Positions 35,948-44,257 of a stretch of 64,000 nucleotides of DNA are shown here, in pieces; the first letter of the stretch is position 1; every line of letters begins with the position of its first letter. The notes beneath the pieces were generated by a model. The model did not search any database. It was given only the letters and a program-made list of their open reading frames with translations, and was not told the DNA's origin. Source of the stretch: Halovibrio variabilis (lineage in GTDB: Bacteria > Pseudomonadota > Gammaproteobacteria > Pseudomonadales > Halomonadaceae); assembly GCF_007991175.1 (NCBI RefSeq), contig NZ_BJXV01000001.1:1-64000 (forward strand). The letters run 5' to 3'. The translations under genes and the position numbers were made by a program.

Positions 35948-36637
35948 TCAATCCAAATCAAACAGCAACACTTCGCCCGCTTCCTTGCCGGTCAGGCTAA
36001 TCGACTCGTCCGGCTGAAACGCCGCCGCATCGCCTGCGCTTAGCGTCTCGCCGTTGATCTCCATTTCGCCTTTTACCACGTGTAGCCAAGCGTAGCGCGA
36101 AGGCGGTGCTGTTGCCTGTTCGCCAGGGTTGAACAGGCCCGCGTAGAGGTTAACGTCTTGATTGATACTGACGGAGCCTTCGCTGCCCGCCGGCGAAGCC
36201 ACCAAGCGCCATTGGCCTTGCCGCTCGGCGGCTGGAAAGGCTTTTTGCTCGTAGCTGGGTTTAATGCCGAGCTGCTTGGGTTCAATCCAGATCTGCAGAA
36301 AATGCAGCTCGTTCTCTTTGGAGTGGTTGAACTCGCTATGCAGCACGCCAGTGCCCGCTGACATGCGCTGCACATCGCCCGGGCGCATCACCTCGCCGTT
36401 ACCCAGGTTGTCTTTGTGCTCCATTTCGCCCGCCAGTACGTAGGAGATAATCTCCATATTCCGGTGGGGGTGAGCGCCAAAGCCGTGGCCGCCCGCGACG
36501 CGATCTTCATTGATCACGCGCAGGGCACGAAACCCCATATGGTTGGGGTCAACATAGTTGGCAAACGAAAACGTATGGTACGAGCGCAGCCAGCCGTGGT
36601 CAGCGTAGCCGCGTTCATTAGCACGACGAATAATCAT
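35948..36637 (-). CDS. Pirin family protein (YhaK/quercetin 2,3-dioxygenase-like)
   Basis: A 229-residue bicupin. The N-terminal cupin holds the metal ligands in GAHPHRNMEIISYVL and GVLHSEFNHSKEN, and is followed by IWIEPKQLGIKPSYEQKAF, a typical pirin segment. The C-terminal cupin (LHVVKGEMEINGETLSAGDA) lacks metal ligands. Some members oxidise quercetin; the physiological function is not known. Single-gene unit, divergent from trhO. Confidence 0.9.
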   Translation of the reverse strand: MIIRRANERGYADHGWLRSYHTFSFANYVDPNHMGFRALRVINEDRVAGGHGFGAHPHRNMEIISYVLAGEMEHKDNLGNGEVMRPGDVQRMSAGTGVLHSEFNHSKENELHFLQIWIEPKQLGIKPSYEQKAFPAAERQGQWRLVASPAGSEGSVSINQDVNLYAGLFNPGEQATAPPSRYAWLHVVKGEMEINGETLSAGDAAAFQPDESISLTGKEAGEVLLFDLD

Positions 36638-36885
36638 GGTCTACTCCGCAGGTGGCGTGAGAGGGAATCAAGCATAATATACGCCTCACGGCGGCTGAAT
36701 GGCGTGAAGCTTTCAGCACGTTAGCTTCGAATAAATCGATGTTTTTCGCATTGGTTGCGCTAGATCAAAGGCGTTAAGCCTTTACATGGCGCGCTACGCT
36801 AAACTTTCGGTGCACTTTTCGTTAATATAGGCGCCTCTTTTAACCCGGTCCGCCCTTTACGCGGGTGACTACCTGGAGCAAGTGA

Positions 36886-37878
36886 ATGTCTGTATCAAGC
36901 CCCGTTTCAAGCACGGTCTCAAGCACGGTTTCAAGCCCCGTGCTGCCTATCGTGGTCGCCGCGCTGTATAAATTTGTCACTCTGAACGATTTCGAAGCGC
37001 TGCGCGAACCGCTACGCCAAACCATGCTCGATCATGGCGTCAAGGGCACGCTGCTGCTGGCGAAAGAGGGTATTAACGGCACGGTAGCGGGCAGCCGCGA
37101 AGGCATTGACGCATTGCTTGCTTGGCTGACCGCCGACCCGCGTTTCGCCGATATCGATCACAAAGAGTCCTATTGCGACGAAACGCCGTTCTATCGTACC
37201 AAGGTCAAACTTAAAAAAGAGATCGTGACGCTCGGCGTGGCGGATATTGACCCTAACGACACCGTGGGCACCTACGTTGAGCCGGAAAACTGGAACGACA
37301 TCATTGCCGACCCGGAAGTGCTGGTGATTGATACCCGCAACGATTACGAAGTAGCCATCGGCAGCTTTGAACGGGCGATAGACCCTAAAACCACCGCGTT
37401 CCGCGAGTTTCCCGAGTACGTGCGCGAGCACTACGACCCTGAGAAGCATAAAAAAGTCGCCATGTTCTGCACCGGCGGTATCCGCTGCGAAAAAGCCTCT
37501 AGCTTTATGCTTAAAGAGGGCTTCGACGAGGTCTACCACCTAAAAGGCGGCGTGCTGAACTACCTGGAAAAAGTCCCCGAAGAGCAATCGCTATGGCGCG
37601 GTGAGTGCTTTGTGTTCGATAACCGCGTTACGGTTCGCCACGATCTAAGCAAAGGCGAGTTCGAGCAGTGCCACGCCTGCCGTATGCCCATCTCCGCCGA
37701 GGATATGCAGTCTTGTGCCTATGAGCCGGGCATTAGCTGCCCCCACTGTATCGATTCGCTGCCGGAGAAAACCCGCAACGCTGCGCGTGAGCGCCAGCGT
37801 CAAATTGAACTCGCCAAAGCGCGCGGCGAACCGCACCCCTTAGGCCGCGATACCCGCAAAATGAAATCGCATGGCTGA
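36886..37878 (+). CDS. trhO: tRNA uridine(34) hydroxylase (rhodanese-like)
   Basis: A 330-residue TrhO/YceA family enzyme that makes 5-hydroxyuridine at the wobble position of certain tRNAs. After a Ser-rich start there is the UPF0176 domain ([20 protein letters not shown]), a rhodanese domain with the active-site Cys in [15 protein letters not shown], and a C-terminal Cys-rich zinc-binding-like segment ([20 protein letters not shown]). The first 19 residues ([16 protein letters not shown]) are encoded by four 12-bp repeats and are not part of the family core. Confidence 0.92.
   Translation: MSVSSPVSSTVSSTVSSPVLPIVVAALYKFVTLNDFEALREPLRQTMLDHGVKGTLLLAKEGINGTVAGSREGIDALLAWLTADPRFADIDHKESYCDETPFYRTKVKLKKEIVTLGVADIDPNDTVGTYVEPENWNDIIADPEVLVIDTRNDYEVAIGSFERAIDPKTTAFREFPEYVREHYDPEKHKKVAMFCTGGIRCEKASSFMLKEGFDEVYHLKGGVLNYLEKVPEEQSLWRGECFVFDNRVTVRHDLSKGEFEQCHACRMPISAEDMQSCAYEPGISCPHCIDSLPEKTRNAARERQRQIELAKARGEPHPLGRDTRKMKSHG
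36895..36942 (+). repeat. Four 12-bp tandem repeats at the trhO 5' end
   Basis: Units TCAAGCCCCGTT, TCAAGCACGGTC, TCAAGCACGGTT and TCAAGCCCCGTG follow one another with no spacer, right after the start codon region. Each encodes a four-residue Ser-Ser-Pro/Thr-Val unit. Confidence 0.92.
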
Positions 37879-38058
37879 AAAATAGAGCGGCTAGCATCGT
37901 TGCAAGCATCGCTGAGTGAGTGGAATTCGTTTCCGTAAACGCGACAGCGGCGGCGTTGACACGTTATCCTGACGGTCTTTGTGTATCCCAGCGGGGCGTC
38001 TTTAGGCAGTTTGCCTTCCCCCGAGACGCCCTCAGGAGAGGCTTTTAGGAGAGAACCA

Positions 38059-38880
38059 GTGAGTGACGCCAAGCGCAGGACGGTCGGCCGTCCGGCGAAT
38101 ACTGCCAAAGCCAGTGGAGGGCACAGCCAATCCCTGGTACGTGGCTTAACGCTGCTGGAACACCTCGCGGCCAGCCCGCTGGGGCTGGCCCTTTCAGACG
38201 TGGCGGAGATGACCGAATTAGCGCCGTCTACGACCCACCGCCTGTTACAAGCCTTACAAAGCCAGGGCTTTGTGACCCAGGAAAACGAGCAGGGCCTGTG
38301 GCGAATCGATGTCAAAACCTTCCGTATCGGCAATAGCTTTCTTGAAGCCCGCGACGTCGTGGCGACCAGCCGGCCCTTTCTGCGCCGTTTGACCGCAGAA
38401 ACCGGTGAAACCGCCAACCTGGGTATTCGCGATGAGGCCACGGCGGTGTTCTTGGCTCAGCACGAATCCCCACAGATGATGCGCATGATCACCCGGCTGG
38501 GCTCCCGCGCGCCGCTGCACGCCTCCGGCGTAGGCAAAGCACTGCTCGCGTGGATGCCCGATGACGAGCGTGCCCAGCTGCTAGCCAATCGTGAGCTAGT
38601 GCGGGTGACCGCCAATACGCTCTACCAGACCGATGCCGTGCAGGCTGAGATGGCGCAGATTCGCGCCCAGGGCTTCGCCTGCGACCGTGAAGAACATGCG
38701 GTCGGCCTGCACTGCGCGGCGGCCTGCGTGTTTGATGAACACGGCGCGCCGCTGGCAGCGATCTCGGTGTCAGGCCCGATGGCCCGTATCCCGGAAGCCC
38801 GCCTGCTGACGTTGGGGGCGCTGGTTCGCCAGACCGCCGCCGAGATTACCCAGCAGTTGGGTGGGCAGTTGCCGCGCTAA
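38059..38880 (+). CDS. IclR family transcriptional regulator
   Basis: A 273-residue regulator: N-terminal winged helix (SLVRGLTLLEHLAASPLGLA, SDVAEMTELAPSTTHRLLQA) and a C-terminal IclR effector domain (ANLGIRDEATAVFLAQHESP, PLHASGVGKALLAWMPDDER, GFACDREEHAVGLHCAAACV, AAISVSGPMARI). GTG at 38059 is chosen because TAGGAGAG precedes it by 6 bases and similarity starts there. No catabolic gene cluster lies beside it, so the regulated pathway is unknown. Confidence 0.87.
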   Translation: MSDAKRRTVGRPANTAKASGGHSQSLVRGLTLLEHLAASPLGLALSDVAEMTELAPSTTHRLLQALQSQGFVTQENEQGLWRIDVKTFRIGNSFLEARDVVATSRPFLRRLTAETGETANLGIRDEATAVFLAQHESPQMMRMITRLGSRAPLHASGVGKALLAWMPDDERAQLLANRELVRVTANTLYQTDAVQAEMAQIRAQGFACDREEHAVGLHCAAACVFDEHGAPLAAISVSGPMARIPEARLLTLGALVRQTAAEITQQLGGQLPR

Positions 38881-38897
38881 CGGGCGCGGCTAACGCT

Positions 38898-39329
38898 ATG
38901 CTAAGCCTGTTTTGGGTCGCCTTGGTCAGCGCCACGTTATTGCCGGGTGGTTCGGAAGTATGGCTGGCGCGGCTGTGGTGCGTTGGCGAATCGCCGCTGG
39001 CGCTTTGGTGGGTAGCCACGCTGGGCAATACATTGGGTAGCATGATCAACGTTGCGTTAGGCCGCTACGCACGCCAGTTTCAAGACCGCCGCTGGTTCCC
39101 CGCCTCGCCACGTGGCCTGGCCCGAGCGGAAGGCTGGTACCATCGTTTTGGCGAGCTAAGCTTGTTGATATCCTGGGCGCCGGTGATTGGCGACCCGCTT
39201 ACCGTGCTGGCCGGTGTGTTTCGGCTGCCCTGGTGGCGAGCGCTGGCATGGATTTTGGTCGCCAAAGGCACTCGCTACGCGGTGGTATTGCTGCTCGCGC
39301 ATTATTGGCTGGCGCCGCTGTGTCAGTGA
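38898..39329 (+). CDS. YqaA-like DedA/VTT family membrane protein
   Basis: A 143-residue membrane protein similar to YqaA, a short branch of the SNARE-associated/DedA family. It has four hydrophobic segments, the LPGGSEVWL start, GNTLGSMINVALGRYAR, and SWAPVIGDPLTVLAGVFRLP, with the conserved Gly-Asp-Pro. DedA proteins are implicated in lipid carrier flipping and membrane homeostasis; for YqaA itself no function is established. Starts 17 bp after the IclR stop, so possibly cotranscribed. Confidence 0.8.
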   Translation: MLSLFWVALVSATLLPGGSEVWLARLWCVGESPLALWWVATLGNTLGSMINVALGRYARQFQDRRWFPASPRGLARAEGWYHRFGELSLLISWAPVIGDPLTVLAGVFRLPWWRALAWILVAKGTRYAVVLLLAHYWLAPLCQ

Positions 39330-39482
39330 AGCGCCATTAAGTCATGTTATCCTGTACAGCTTTGTATAAAGCAACGAGCTATATTGGCAACATGGTCAAA
39401 AAATGGCCGGATAGAATCTAGTGGTGCAACAACATACGGCCGTTAGAGCGAACAAAATACCCACTAAAAAGGAGGTTCAGGT

Positions 39483-41891
39483 GTGAAGCCACTTCGTTTA
39501 TTACCCTGGCTAGGTGTCTGGCTATTGGCCATGGTTGCCTTATTGGCCACGCCCGCAATGGCGCAGAGCACGTCAAGTGAATCGGCCAATGCCGATGGTG
39601 CGGCAGCGTCAGAAGCGGCGGCGCCGACGTCCTACCAAGCGTTGGCAGACCTCCTGGAAAACGAGCAGTCGCGACAGGAATTGATTGAGATGTTGCGCAA
39701 TCAAGCCTCGTCGCTGCCCGGCGGTGTCGCCAGCTCGCCGGAAGCCGCCGCCCAGGGCAGCGATATCGCGCCGGAAGACGTGTCGCTGCCGCGTCAGTTG
39801 GCTGAGCTGACCAGTAGTGTGGTGAGCGACGTGGGTGGGCAGTTTGAGCAAGTGGTTGGCCTGGTAGGCGATCTGTTTGCAGGGCAAGAGGAAGACAGTG
39901 TCTTTGATATGGCCGCCTTCACCAGTGCGGCGATCAATCTGGGCATCGTGATTGTTGCGACCTTCGTTATTTTTGTGCTTTTCCGGCGAATTGCCAAACC
40001 GCTGTTTACTAAAATCAGCGGCTGGTCGTTAAATGGTCATAACCTGAACCCTGTGCTGCGCCTGATTGTCTGTGTGGCGATTGCGGCGGTTATTGATGTA
40101 CTGCTGGTTAGTTTGTCCTATGTGGGCGGTAATCTGGTGGCGACGTTTGCGGTCGGTGAAACCGGTGAGCTGTCGACCCGCGCCTCGCTGTTTTTAAATG
40201 CGTTCTTAATTATTGAGCTGCTTAAAGCGGGTGTGCGGATGTTGTTCTCTTCACGCTACGAAGGGCTGCGTCTGCTGCCCATTTCTGCCCAGGAAGCTTC
40301 CTACTGGAACCGCTGGTTAGCGCGTTTGCTTGGCATGGTGGGCTACGGGCTAATGGTCGTGGTGCCGCTGGTTAACTTCTATTTAGCCGCGTCGCTTGGC
40401 CAGGCGTTAGGCACGCTGATTATGCTGTTGGCGTTTATCTACGCGATGGTCGTGGTACTTAAAAACCGTAAACGCCTGCGCGATAATTTGAACGAGATGG
40501 CCGCCAAAACAACGCTAACGGCAAGCCGTGTTTCGCTGCAGCTATTTGCGCGTACCTGGCACCTGTTCGCGTTGCTGTATTTCTTGATCGTGTTTGTGTT
40601 GACCTTAACGCGCCCTGGCGACGCGCTGCCGTTTGTGCTGTTCGCCACCTTGAAGTCGTTGGGCGCGATTGTGGTGGGGCTGCTGGTGTCGGCCTTTCTT
40701 ACCCAGACCATTGGCCGCCGCATTAAGCTTTCTGACGACCTGCGGCGCAAACTGCCGCTGCTTGAGAAACGCTTGAACAGCTATGTGCCCAATGCGCTAA
40801 GGGTGCTGCGTACGATTATTCTTATCGTGGTCATCATGGTGGTGCTAAATGCCTGGGGCGCCTTTGATCTAGCCGCTTGGTATGCGTCTGAAGGCGGCGC
40901 CAATCTGATCGGCAACCTTTCCAGTGTGACGGTGATCTTGATTGTATCGCTCGCCGTCTGGCTGGGTCTGGCGAGCCTGATTGAGCACAAGCTCAATCCG
41001 GAAACCGGTTACGGCGAACCGTCGGCCCGGGCAAAAACCCTGCTTAGCCTGTTCCGCAATGCGCTGGCCATTGCCATGGTAATGATTACCGGCATGATTG
41101 TACTGTCGGAAATAGGCATCAATATCGGCCCGCTAATTGCCGGTGCAGGTGTGCTGGGTCTGGCGATTGGTTTCGGCGCCCAAAAGCTGGTGCAAGACGT
41201 AATCACCGGGGTGTTTATCCAGGTAGAAAATGCCATGAACACCGGCGATGTGGTCACCGTCGGTGGCATAACGGGTACCGCCGAGCGGCTGAGTATCCGC
41301 TCGGTGGGTATTCGTGACTTATCGGGGACTTACCATATCGTGCCGTTCTCCAGTGTCGACACGGTGTCCAACTACATGCGCGAGTTTGGTAACCACGTCG
41401 GCGAATACGGCATTGCCTATCGTGAGAGTATCGATGACGCCATTGAGCAGCTCAAAGTGGCGTTTGAGGATCTCAAGGCCAGCGAAGAGCACGGCCCCAA
41501 GCTGCTCGAAGACCTTACCGTTGCCGGGGTGGTGGCCTTAGCGGATAGCTCGGTCAATATCCGTGTGGTCATCAAAACCACGCCAGGCGACCAGTGGAGT
41601 GTGGGGCGCGCCTACAACCGCTTCGTCAAGATGCGTTTCGACGAAGCCGGTATCGAAATACCCTTCCCGCATACCACGCTTTACTTTGGCGAAAACAAGG
41701 ACGGTAGCGCACCGCCCGCTAACGTGCGCGTTATCGACTCTATCGCCGAGGAAAAAGGCGCTAAGCCAACGCATCCGGCAGACCCGGAAGGTGAGCAGGT
41801 GCCCGCCTCCCATCAGGATGTGCAGCAAACGTCGGACACCGATCATATCAAGCCCGACCACGATGACGTCGACGCCCCTGAAGGGCGCTAA
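39483..41891 (+). CDS. Large mechanosensitive ion channel (MscS family, YbiO-like)
   Basis: An 802-residue inner-membrane channel with a signal-peptide-like start (to ATPAMAQ, about 27), a periplasmic helical region, roughly ten hydrophobic segments, and a C-terminal MscS domain. The pore helix is GPLIAGAGVLGLAIGFGAQK LVQDVITG, followed by the beta domain DVVTVGGITGTAERLSIRSV. The C-terminal tail is acidic and His/Asp-rich. Size and architecture resemble E. coli YbiO (MscM-type). GTG start at 39483 with a perfect AAGGAGG 9 bases upstream. Osmotic-downshock release is the expected role in a halophile. Confidence 0.88.
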   Translation: MKPLRLLPWLGVWLLAMVALLATPAMAQSTSSESANADGAAASEAAAPTSYQALADLLENEQSRQELIEMLRNQASSLPGGVASSPEAAAQGSDIAPEDVSLPRQLAELTSSVVSDVGGQFEQVVGLVGDLFAGQEEDSVFDMAAFTSAAINLGIVIVATFVIFVLFRRIAKPLFTKISGWSLNGHNLNPVLRLIVCVAIAAVIDVLLVSLSYVGGNLVATFAVGETGELSTRASLFLNAFLIIELLKAGVRMLFSSRYEGLRLLPISAQEASYWNRWLARLLGMVGYGLMVVVPLVNFYLAASLGQALGTLIMLLAFIYAMVVVLKNRKRLRDNLNEMAAKTTLTASRVSLQLFARTWHLFALLYFLIVFVLTLTRPGDALPFVLFATLKSLGAIVVGLLVSAFLTQTIGRRIKLSDDLRRKLPLLEKRLNSYVPNALRVLRTIILIVVIMVVLNAWGAFDLAAWYASEGGANLIGNLSSVTVILIVSLAVWLGLASLIEHKLNPETGYGEPSARAKTLLSLFRNALAIAMVMITGMIVLSEIGINIGPLIAGAGVLGLAIGFGAQKLVQDVITGVFIQVENAMNTGDVVTVGGITGTAERLSIRSVGIRDLSGTYHIVPFSSVDTVSNYMREFGNHVGEYGIAYRESIDDAIEQLKVAFEDLKASEEHGPKLLEDLTVAGVVALADSSVNIRVVIKTTPGDQWSVGRAYNRFVKMRFDEAGIEIPFPHTTLYFGENKDGSAPPANVRVIDSIAEEKGAKPTHPADPEGEQVPASHQDVQQTSDTDHIKPDHDDVDAPEGR

Positions 41892-41909
41892 ACGCCGCAT
41901 CGTCTAAGC

Positions 41910-41940
41910 AAAAGGGGCTGCCTATCGGGCAGCCCCTTTT
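41910..41940. terminator. Bidirectional terminator between the MscS-type gene and folM
   Basis: AAAAGGGGCTGCC and GGCAGCCCCTTTT pair perfectly over 13 bp around TATCG, 12 bp from the folM stop and 18 bp from the channel stop. Confidence 0.88.
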
Positions 41941-41952
41941 GTTGGCTGAGCG

Positions 41953-42726
41953 CTAACGTGACTGCGTGTTAACCGGGTAGTTTTCCGAGTGGCGGCCTTC
42001 TACATTGATCGACTCACCGCCATCGACAAACAGAATCTGCCCGGCGACAAAGTCGTTGTGGAGCAGATAGTGCAAGGCCTGCACCAGATGGTCGGGGTTG
42101 CCTTGATGCTTGACGGGAATGCCGTCGATGCGCCAGTCAATATAGTCGCTTGAGCGTTGGGAGGCAGGCAGCACCACGCCAGGGGCAATGCCGTTGATCC
42201 GAATGCGCGGGGCGAACTCCAGCGCTGCCATGCGGGTCATCTCTGCTAAGCTATTTTTTGACAGTAGATACGCCGCGTAAGGGTATTGGTGATAGGCCAC
42301 TTTGTTATCAATAATATTGATTACCTGGCCTGCTTGGACGGTTTGGGCGAAGTAGCGCGTAAGCAGCAGCGGAGTAAACAGATTGACCCGGAACTGGGTC
42401 TCCAGCATTGCAAGTTCGGTCGCGCCAATCGGCGCCGGTTCATAGGCAGACGCGCTATTAAGCAGTAGTTTAAGGCCCGGGAAGCGCTGCTTTACCGCGT
42501 TAAGCAACTCGCTGAGTTCGGTGTTTAGTTCATCGCTTAAAAAATCACAGTAAAATATTTCACACTCCCGCCCTTGAGCACGAATGCTGCGAGCGACGTC
42601 TTCCGCCTCATCCCGGGAGCGATTAGCGTGCAGGGCAATGTCGTAACCCGCTTCGGCCAAAGCTTCCGCAAAGTAGCGTCCTAGGCGGGTGGCACCGCCG
42701 GTAATCAATGCTGCGTGTTGGTGCAT
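41953..42726 (-). CDS. folM: Dihydromonapterin/pteridine reductase (FolM-type SDR)
   Basis: A 257-residue short-chain dehydrogenase. Cofactor loop LITGGATRLGRYFAEAL with an Arg suited to NADPH (HANRSRDEAED), the LLNSASAYEP block replacing NNAG, catalytic Tyr-Lys in YLLSK (residues around 160), and INGIAPGVVLP. The TGGATRLGR start and NSASAYEP are typical of FolM, which makes tetrahydromonapterin and has weak dihydrofolate reductase activity. The ATG at 42726 follows AGGA; upstream codons lack homology. Divergent from a folK-like gene, consistent with a pterin context. Confidence 0.85.
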   Translation of the reverse strand: MHQHAALITGGATRLGRYFAEALAEAGYDIALHANRSRDEAEDVARSIRAQGRECEIFYCDFLSDELNTELSELLNAVKQRFPGLKLLLNSASAYEPAPIGATELAMLETQFRVNLFTPLLLTRYFAQTVQAGQVINIIDNKVAYHQYPYAAYLLSKNSLAEMTRMAALEFAPRIRINGIAPGVVLPASQRSSDYIDWRIDGIPVKHQGNPDHLVQALHYLLHNDFVAGQILFVDGGESINVEGRHSENYPVNTQSR

Positions 42727-42889
42727 ACAACGTTTCCTGTGCATTGTTGGCATGGTGAGACTTTCTGCGTGAGCGTAGCGTTTGTCAATGTCTTGTACAT
42801 GAATTGCACGCAGGGTTAGCATTGAATCTAATTTGCACCGCCACAATCGGGCGTGCGCTTGCCAGCGCCACATTGCACAGGATGTCGCT

Positions 42890-43336
42890 ATGCCACCAAT
42901 GACGTTGTCTTCCGAGCAGAACGCTTCTCGTCATGAGTGTTTAATCTCACTGGGGAGTAATATCGATCCTGACCACTATTTCGTTCAAGCACTGACCATT
43001 CTCAGTGATGAATGCGAGTTGCTGGCGCGGTCAAAAGCGATTCGCACAACGCCGGTGGGTTACCAGCAGCAGCCCGACTTCCTTAACGCGGCGCTGCTGG
43101 TAATCACTTCCCTGGAGTTTGAAGCGTTCCGCGGCTACCTCAAGGAAGTGGAGGACCGTTTAGGCCGCGTGCGGGGGGCGATTAAATCAGGGCCACGCAC
43201 CATGGACCTGGATATTGTGGCCTGGGATGGCGAAGTGGTCGATGATGGCTACTACCAGTACGATTATGTGAAAAAGCCCGTCGACGAAGTATTGGTTAGC
43301 AGTGGCCGCCACCTTGAGCCGCAAAAATGCTTATGA
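42890..43336 (+). CDS. folK: Short HPPK (FolK-like) pyrophosphokinase
   Basis: A 148-residue relative of 6-hydroxymethyl-7,8-dihydropterin pyrophosphokinase. It has ISLGSNIDP at the start, TTPVGYQQQPDFLNAALLV, LKEVEDRLGRVRGAIKSGPR TMDLDIVAWDG with the Mg-binding Asp pair. The usual C-terminal His-Pro element (lPHPrmhxRxFvLxPL) is replaced by VKKPVDEVLVSSGRHLEPQ, so it is a shortened, divergent member, perhaps a FolK2-type paralogue acting with FolM. The ATG at 42890 is preceded by CAGGA. Confidence 0.78.
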   Translation: MPPMTLSSEQNASRHECLISLGSNIDPDHYFVQALTILSDECELLARSKAIRTTPVGYQQQPDFLNAALLVITSLEFEAFRGYLKEVEDRLGRVRGAIKSGPRTMDLDIVAWDGEVVDDGYYQYDYVKKPVDEVLVSSGRHLEPQKCL

Positions 43337-43357
43337 TTTTTGCCCGCCTGCCGATAG
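43331..43357 (+). promoter_or_regulatory. Sigma-28 promoter candidate for the orphan flagellin
   Basis: TTATGATT, 11 bp, GCCGATAG: exact spacing with 5 of 8 in the -35 and 7 of 8 in the -10 element of the FliA consensus. It lies 54 bp upstream of the flagellin start and overlaps the folK stop. Confidence 0.6.
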
Positions 43358-43410
43358 TACATCTATAGCCCGGTGCGTGTGGGCTGGCTGAATCAGCCTG
43401 GAGGCGCGCG

Positions 43411-44229
43411 GTGCTCAGTCTCAATACCAATCTAATCTCCCTCAGTGTGCAGCAGAACCTGCGCAGCAGTCAGCAAGCCATGCAGACCGCCATGCAGCGG
43501 CTGTCTTCCGGTATGCGCATCAACAGCGCCAAGGACGACCCCGCCGGTCAGGCGATTGCCAATCGTATGACGTCACAAATTAAAGGCATGACCCAGGCGA
43601 TCCGCAACACCAACGATGGCATCTCCATGGTGCAGACAGCGGAAGGCTCGCTCAATCAGATTAACGACAACCTACAACGCATCCGTGAGCTGAGCGTTCA
43701 GGCGGCTAACGGCACCAACTCCTCTAACGACCTTGCTTCTATCCAAGCGGAGATTGGTCAGCGTATGGAAGAAATTGACCGCGTGGCAGGGCAGAGTAAC
43801 TTCAACGGTATCGGGCTAATCAACGAGACCAAGTCGCTGAACATTCAGGTTGGCGCTAACGCGGGTGATCGCATTGCCGTGCGTTTTGAAGCCATGAATT
43901 TACAGGCGCTGGGGCTGGAAAACTTAAGCGTATTGGACGACGGCGGGCCGGGAACCCTTATCAATAGTGCGGATGAGGCCATTAAGCGGTTGGATCGCCA
44001 GCGCAGCTACATGGGCGCCGTGCAGAATCGCTTCGAGAGTGTGATTGATGGCCTCAATAACAGTATTGTCAACACCTCCGCCGCCCGTTCGCGTATCCAA
44101 GACGCCGACTATGCTCGGGAAGTCTCTAACCTTATGCGCGGGCAAATTCTGCAGCAGGCGGGTATCGCTATGTTGGCCCAGGCCAACCAGCAGCCGCAGA
44201 TGATTTTGCGGTTGCTGGAAGGGCTATAG
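43411..44229 (+). CDS. fliC: Flagellin, compact form
   Basis: A 272-residue flagellin that polymerises into the filament outside the cell. The conserved N-terminal D0/D1 (NTNLISLSVQQNLRSSQQAM, LSSGMRINSAKDDPAGQAIA) and C-terminal D1/D0 (RIQDADYAREVSNLMRGQIL QQAGIAMLAQANQQPQ) are complete, while the central variable D2/D3 region is nearly absent (about residues 150-195). The C-terminal end is QMILRLLEGL where most flagellins have QVLSLL. GTG start with GGAGG upstream. No other flagellar structural gene is nearby. It may be a minor or alternative filament protein. Confidence 0.9.
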   Translation: MLSLNTNLISLSVQQNLRSSQQAMQTAMQRLSSGMRINSAKDDPAGQAIANRMTSQIKGMTQAIRNTNDGISMVQTAEGSLNQINDNLQRIRELSVQAANGTNSSNDLASIQAEIGQRMEEIDRVAGQSNFNGIGLINETKSLNIQVGANAGDRIAVRFEAMNLQALGLENLSVLDDGGPGTLINSADEAIKRLDRQRSYMGAVQNRFESVIDGLNNSIVNTSAARSRIQDADYAREVSNLMRGQILQQAGIAMLAQANQQPQMILRLLEGL

Positions 44230-44257
44230 GGCTAAGGTCTATTAGAGAATAACGCGC

